The notes beneath the pieces are model-generated. The model made no database searches. It saw only the letters and a list, made by a program, of their open reading frames with translations, and was not told where the DNA came from. Positions 61,301 to 64,000 of a DNA stretch of 64,000 bases are shown here, in pieces. The number at the start of each line of letters is the position of its first letter. The stretch's first letter is position 1. The stretch is taken from the NCBI GenBank assembly GCA_031553805.1, contig JAVBLC010000002.1, positions 124,001 through 188,000 on the forward strand. Direction: 5' to 3'. Both the position numbers and the translations under genes were made by a program. The stretch comes from JAITVB01 sp031553805. GTDB lineage: Bacteria; Bacteroidota; Bacteroidia; Bacteroidales; Rikenellaceae.

Positions 61301-62109
61301 CACCCGTAACGCAGCAGCCACTCTTTTTTCCACTCGGCCTGTGCCAGGTCGCGCACCGGGGCCGGAGCGCTCACCGTCTTACCGGCGGCCAGGTCGGTCA
61401 CTTGCGAGGCGTTGAGTGCGTGGTCGTAAATCTTCACCTCGTCGATGTCGCCGCTGCGGATGAAGCAGTAACGGCTCTGCACCTGGTAGGGGCTGATCAC
61501 GCGCGAGTGGGGGCCGAACTGGTCCAACCCGGCGTTGAGCACCACGGTCGAATCTTTCTTCCCCGCCAGTTGTCCGTCGACGTAAAGGCGGATGCCCGTG
61601 TTTTCGTCCCACGCCAGGGCGAGGTGCACCCACTGGTCGGGGGCAGGCGTCTTCGGCATCTTATATGACGTGCGTACACGCGCCAGGTTGACGTCCGTGA
61701 CGAAAGCGTCAAACCCGTGCCCGTTCCAGTCGATGCGCAGGAACGCCATGTCCCAGCTCGAATGGTCGGCATAGCCAACGCGGAAAACCGGGAATTCGGT
61801 TTCGTCGACCGGCAGCGCCGAGCGCCAGTAAAACGACAGCGTGCCCCGCTGGGCGTAGATGTTTTGCGGCGCCCAGTAGGTGAGCAGTTGCAGGTATCCG
61901 CAGCGGATGCCCTGGCCCTGCGCCCCGTCGTTGACGAACGAGATGTTGTTTACATAGTTGGGAATCGGATTGCCGGCGGCGTGATCGGCTTCGAGGCCGC
62001 GGTCGCCCGAGAGGTAGAAGAGTAGCCCTTCCTGGGCGTTGGCCGTGTGCATACCCGCAAATGCGGCACATAGCAACAACACCTTTACAAGATTGCAAAG
62101 ACGTTTCAT
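58309..62109 (-). CDS. Very large secreted LamG-domain protein with (alpha/alpha) core and CARDB-like end
   Basis: The 1266-aa product has a signal peptide (LLLCAAFAGMHTANAQ), a LamG/concanavalin domain (about 45-245: LARVRTSYKMPKTPAPDQWV, IDEVKIYDHALNASQV), a second beta-rich region, an alpha-helical central part (about 690-1000: AIYREKMLKNGVSAIQTDML, GVWGWQNAYIGLHLISAM) with the look of an (alpha/alpha)6 toroid, and a C-terminal CARDB-like domain (TVTVHNLGPVDAPATPIALVD and VVIDPEGTLKEITKTNN). The layout suggests a secreted glycan-active enzyme, possibly a polysaccharide lyase or hydrolase; I cannot name the family. It is isolated from the other glycosidase genes. Confidence 0.72.
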   Translation of the reverse strand: MKRLCNLVKVLLLCAAFAGMHTANAQEGLLFYLSGDRGLEADHAAGNPIPNYVNNISFVNDGAQGQGIRCGYLQLLTYWAPQNIYAQRGTLSFYWRSALPVDETEFPVFRVGYADHSSWDMAFLRIDWNGHGFDAFVTDVNLARVRTSYKMPKTPAPDQWVHLALAWDENTGIRLYVDGQLAGKKDSTVVLNAGLDQFGPHSRVISPYQVQSRYCFIRSGDIDEVKIYDHALNASQVTDLAAGKTVSAPAPVRDLAQAEWKKEWLLRYGWDRPGDLPPYLENEATTVRKVQILEAYDLKRWWWKANDGIRETTWPGVYNQSRLPGRTDYFILPDWDCYTLSGQQVRFNMPDEPWNYLEVSSGADGKISLTPNSDGTGGRNIFTRPSVSLERTFHKMDAPVTGQTVVFTNNHQENPIGEFDAFYIHSGDAPRGVARLSYTLSSRGNLKDPTLVPIEEYIYGRFPADEVSILIAQPGRTVAPARPAPEASKKMPLAHIVIPADFRSGMVNNALEPGASSGNYTWNNIDAGLDGIRITLPAMNVAPLAGGLFPMNIQVKDPIWPLRNMLDYSFSIKPNEGRVLWLDLRDRILPVDKPLYITVAGAGADFNAALLEGARIELVFKDREEAKKEHVADRFTQVRDNHAMIIEERPNDSRLNKYVQIEADMTDLLAVDPNHKEGREYWYEYNPEQPRPETEIAPAPAGVPEWAYLQLEYLKEFRHFVEWQIDNRQISNGEFGGGLSDDSDFGNYIPALTMMGVIPEKTKNSLSRMLEAIYREKMLKNGVSAIQTDMLHTYEEGVNVVGEMNLVSFGDPKQVERLMECAYAAMHYITAINPAGHRHARSEYFGANRMATGVWGWQNAYIGLHLISAMQMAEFYGNPTAKQLILEMADGLLAHAKVDANGRTTLITEIHFETDTVRPSSLGNILSVLWSAWKLTGEAKYLKPIADQAENTRIITSDILNQTGLRKVMAQAILDRVTPTSGTDYLRHLAWQATGDKAYLEGYYADNLRTIRTKEYINTLGMLWTDRVAFPLEPLQRSRMGGVGSARNTLYPGNTVSWSFDGEQAEQVAILMPVATPREFEVELFNTANHAIDARMTGADVLGGQWKLSWGSDTNGDGLLDSETRSEQVTFGRGETVTLSIPPRTSVMIKMTVTGQGEKFGNRADLAIGRDDIRLDKNRATVTVHNLGPVDAPATPIALVDAAGKTVATANIPALASAADLLPKRVAVTLTLPRGVDPANLNVVIDPEGTLKEITKTNNALPLAVR

Positions 62110-62182
62110 AGATCGTTTAGGTTAGATGGGTTGAAGGTCGCGGGGATGATCGATCAAATGTAAGCAAAAAATTGAATAATTA

Positions 62183-62341
62183 CTACCCCGGCGCGAAAAC
62201 CGGTTCGCTGAGGTAGAGGTTGTTGCTTCCCCTGACGATACGCACGGTGCCGGCATCGCCCGAGGCCTTGCCTGCCGCCCGCCCGGGAATGGAAAGTGCG
62301 GCGGAAAAAAGAAAATAGCTAAAAAACAAAACCAGTCGCAT
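62183..62341 (-). CDS. Small secreted peptide or gene remnant, 52 aa
   Basis: The short frame starts RLVLFFSYFLFSAALSIPG, which looks like a signal peptide, and ends NNLYLSEPVFAPG before a TAG stop at 62183-62185. It lies 74 nt upstream of the 1266-aa gene on the same strand. Either it is a small secreted product in the same unit, or it is the decayed start of a larger protein. No family is recognised. Confidence 0.4.
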   Translation of the reverse strand: MRLVLFFSYFLFSAALSIPGRAAGKASGDAGTVRIVRGSNNLYLSEPVFAPG

Positions 62342-62424
62342 CTTTACACCGTTTTTATCTCTGGTACAACATCAGTACAACTCAGATAATCCAAAAGGTC
62401 ACACAGGGCATCTTCAGCCCGGGC

Positions 62425-62456
62425 AAAAAAGAAGAGCAAACGTGGGTCTGCTCTTT
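62425..62456 (-). terminator. Terminator of the 158-aa membrane protein gene
   Basis: On the minus strand AAGAGCA pairs with TGCTCTT, followed by CTTTTTTG, about 25 nt after the stop. Confidence 0.6.
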
Positions 62457-62478
62457 CCAAAAGTTGAGCGTTGTCTGT

Positions 62479-62955
62479 TTACTCGAATCCGAATATGGCC
62501 AGGGCGATCGATCCGATCACGACGACGATGCCCAGCGCACAAAGCAATGAGGTGCCCACGGCCCGCCACACGGAATAGAACGGTCCGTCTGCCTCCTTGT
62601 GTTTTTTGAGGAACTTCCCCTGCGACTTTTCGGCGGCAAGGCCGACGATTGCCGTGTAGACGAATGGAATGGCGTAATTGGGCAACTTGTCGAGCACGGC
62701 TTCGGGCAGGGCGATCAGTCCGGCAAAGAGGGCGATGGTCCCTACGGTGCACCACAGCAGCCATTGCTTGCCTTCGGCCTTGCGTCCCTGTGCGATCAGA
62801 TTTTTCCGGACAAGAATGCCCGCCACCAGTGGGCTGCCCAGGAACGTGCCGACGAGAATCGAATTCATCGAGTGGAATTTGGTGTCGGCCCAGGCGTTTG
62901 TCGTTTTCGGTTCGGGCGAGGTTTCTTCGGTCGGTTTGAGTTGAATTTCGGCCAT
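62479..62955 (-). CDS. Four-span membrane protein, 158 aa
   Basis: The product has a hydrophilic N-terminus (EIQLKPTEETSPEPKTTNAW), spans near 33-48, 68-82, 93-108 and 134-155 (FIC-like boundaries are absent), and short basic loops (RKNLIAQGRKAEGKQW). No known family is recognised. It follows a hairpin at 62983-63012 that could end the candidate small RNA upstream or attenuate this gene. It is transcribed alone. Confidence 0.65.
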   Translation of the reverse strand: MAEIQLKPTEETSPEPKTTNAWADTKFHSMNSILVGTFLGSPLVAGILVRKNLIAQGRKAEGKQWLLWCTVGTIALFAGLIALPEAVLDKLPNYAIPFVYTAIVGLAAEKSQGKFLKKHKEADGPFYSVWRAVGTSLLCALGIVVVIGSIALAIFGFE

Positions 62956-62974
62956 AATTTTCAGCGGGTTTTTA

Positions 62975-63145
62975 AATAAAAAGAAGGCGGATAATAGAAA
63001 TTATCCGCCTTCACGTGGTCCCTCAGGGGATTGTACTGTCTTAGAATGTGCTGTATTTCAATGCATTGTCTCGCGGTTTAAATTTTTGTACCACGATTTA
63101 GCCATGTACGTCCTTCATTGATATGCATTGGACTGCATATGGTCT
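62975..63145 (-). ncRNA. Candidate small RNA, about 160-170 nt
   Basis: A minus-strand -7 box TACATTTG at 63158-63151 would start an RNA near 63145 that ends in the hairpin and U-tract at 63012-62975. The stretch has no open frame of use. It can fold: CGTGGTAC near 63097 faces GTAC and ACCACG near 63017-63041, and ATATGC near 63137 faces GCATAT. No -33 box is clear. It could also be an attenuated 5' leader of the 158-aa gene. Confidence 0.35.
62983..63012 (-). terminator. Terminator or attenuator before the 158-aa gene
   Basis: On the minus strand, 13-bp arms GAAGGCGGATAAT and ATTATCCGCCTTC around TTCT are followed by TTTTTATTT. It lies 28 nt before the start codon at 62955, downstream of a possible promoter at 63158-63151. 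Confidence 0.75.
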
Positions 63146-63835
63146 TGGGGCAAATGTAGGAATTATTTGAGAATAGATCATATTAAACGACTAAAATTCC
63201 TTATCGTTTTATTACCCAAACCCCTGTTTTGTCAGAACCCCTACTTTCCAGTATGTCTGCCTGTTCCATTTTTTCGACAAACCGTAAATTTACTAACTCT
63301 CAGTTGTTTAGCAACTTATGCCTGTGCAATAATTGTTGTTCTTTGCAAGCGGTGCAATGGTCTTTTCTTGGGTTTCAGATAATTTTACACCTGCATCCGC
63401 CAACTCACCCTTGTGATATTTCTCTTTAAATTCGGTGGTAGCCTGTTTTAGTGGCTGAGAGCATAAATTGAGCAAAAATCCTGCTGTCATTGTGATGCGT
63501 AAAGCACTGTATGGCACAATAATATTCCTGCTGGTTACGGGCCACAATGCTTTCGACCGGCAGCCAGGCGAACACCGGGTTCTCCTGGTACCGCAAAAGC
63601 GTTTGCCACATCCGGCCCATTCGCCCGTTGCCGTCACTGAACGGGTGGATGTATTCAAATTCGCAGTTGAAAAATACAGCTTTTCATTATCTGCGGAAGT
63701 TTCACGATTCTAACCCGATGAGAAGAGCATTTTATGGTATTTTTTTGTTATCGAATGGTTGTTTTTTAAAAAAAAGTGATACCTTTATAGGGATGAGTAA
63801 CATATACGGTTTCCCAACTCTAAAAATTTACCCCC
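63013..63835. other. Low-gene region with a decayed fic gene
   Basis: Base composition is lower in GC than the rest of the window. Besides the candidate RNA and the fic pseudogene, nothing is assigned at about 63160-63300. A possible promoter for the last lipoprotein lies at 63759-63787 (TTG, 18 nt, TACCTTTA). Confidence 0.5.
63308..63713 (-). pseudogene. Decayed Fic-family protein gene
   Basis: Reading down from about 63700 the minus strand gives KAVFFNCEFEYIHPF then SDGNGRMGRMWQTLL, which holds the complete Fic motif HPFxDGNGRxGR, and LPVESIVARNQQEYYCAI. In-frame TGA and TAA stops lie just upstream, so the N-terminal two thirds are missing. Downstream the frame stops at 63426, while the expected C-terminal part (KQATTEFKEKYHKGEL, VKLSETQEKTIAPLAKNN) continues in another frame to 63308. 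So there is a 5' truncation and one frameshift. Intact Fic proteins AMPylate or otherwise modify targets; this copy cannot be made. Confidence 0.8.
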
Positions 63836-64000
63836 ATGAAAAAGAAATTACGCAGATTTTCTTTTATTCTTACTATTTTTGCCGTGCTTGCAAGCTGCGG
63901 CAAGGATTATGACTCTGACATCGATGCCCTGTGGAAAGAGCTTAATGGCAAAGCCACAGTGGAACAATTGCAGAACAATCTGACGAATCTCCAAACATCG
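63836..64000 (+). CDS. Partial surface lipoprotein, N-terminus only
   Basis: The ATG at 63836 opens a frame running off the right edge (55 codons). The signal peptide FSFILTIFAVLASCGK ends in a standard lipobox (Cys21), and the mature part KDYDSDIDALWKELNGKA continues into Gln/Asn-rich heptads (VEQLQNNLTNLQTS), a coiled-coil start of the kind found in Bacteroides surface proteins of the DUF4988 type. That is a resemblance only; the family cannot be fixed without the rest. Confidence 0.75.
   Translation, partial: MKKKLRRFSFILTIFAVLASCGKDYDSDIDALWKELNGKATVEQLQNNLTNLQTS

Noticed and set aside
63547..63912. A 121-codon plus-strand frame over the fic remnant and the last lipoprotein
   Set aside because: It is antisense to the Fic motif and out of frame with the lipoprotein signal peptide.

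Overview
The window is GC-rich bacterial DNA from the Bacteroidota, most likely order Bacteroidales; a Rikenellaceae/Alistipes-like host is my inference. Direct signs are many Bacteroidota-type promoter boxes (TAnnTTTG, several with TTTG 18-20 nt upstream), lipoproteins with Cys lipoboxes, an AraC-controlled rhamnose operon of Bacteroides type, and M56/TonB-C regulatory proteins. Both window edges cut genes: a minus-strand lipoprotein at 1-328 and a plus-strand lipoprotein from 63836.

Layout. 1-4.4 kb: a DapF-like protein without its catalytic cysteines, a small acidic protein, an alpha/beta hydrolase, a SpoU-type RNA methyltransferase, tsaB and two tRNA-Gln genes. 4.7-6.8 kb (minus): DUF2461, CvpA and rsgA. 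7.6-10.5 kb (minus): DUF4861 and GH28 pectin genes. 10.9-15.1 kb: etfB, etfA, a YcxB-like protein and an acyl-CoA dehydrogenase. 15.4-19.4 kb (minus): pheT and guaA. 20.1-26.6 kb: three secreted glycosidases (a GH65-like (alpha/alpha)6 protein, GH105, GH106). 27-34 kb: an AraC regulator overlapping an S41 peptidase, divergent from rhaB, rhaA and rhaT. 34-37 kb: a BlaI/M56 pair and a tandem TonB-C protein. 37-41.4 kb: DUF1080, a PmoA-like protein, an AT-rich foreign-looking gene, gcvH, mdh and DUF1287. 41.4-50.6 kb (minus): a PAP2-like protein, rpoN, asnS, a lipoprotein, a nucleoside-gate protein, ftsB/divIC and thiL-phosphoesterase-thiD. 50.9-54.7 kb: aroQ, pyk, an EamA transporter and a YD-like protein. 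55.3-64 kb: a MuiA-like protein, membrane proteins, a 1266-aa LamG protein, a candidate small RNA and a decayed fic gene.

How the genes work together. The GH28, DUF4861, GH105, GH106 and GH65-like enzymes fit cleavage of homogalacturonan/rhamnogalacturonan. Released rhamnose would enter through RhaT and be isomerised by RhaA and phosphorylated by RhaB under the AraC regulator. No SusC/SusD pair and no rhamnulose-1-phosphate aldolase lies in the window, so import of oligosaccharides and the last rhamnose steps must be encoded elsewhere. The ETF and acyl-CoA dehydrogenase genes form a separate electron-transfer unit.

The most unusual feature is not a gene. The large intergenic gaps are filled with several families of dispersed palindromic repeats. 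In these, the complementarity of the arms is kept while the arm sequence changes from copy to copy, which points to selection on a DNA or RNA hairpin. All function calls rest on reading motifs by eye; no database search was run.
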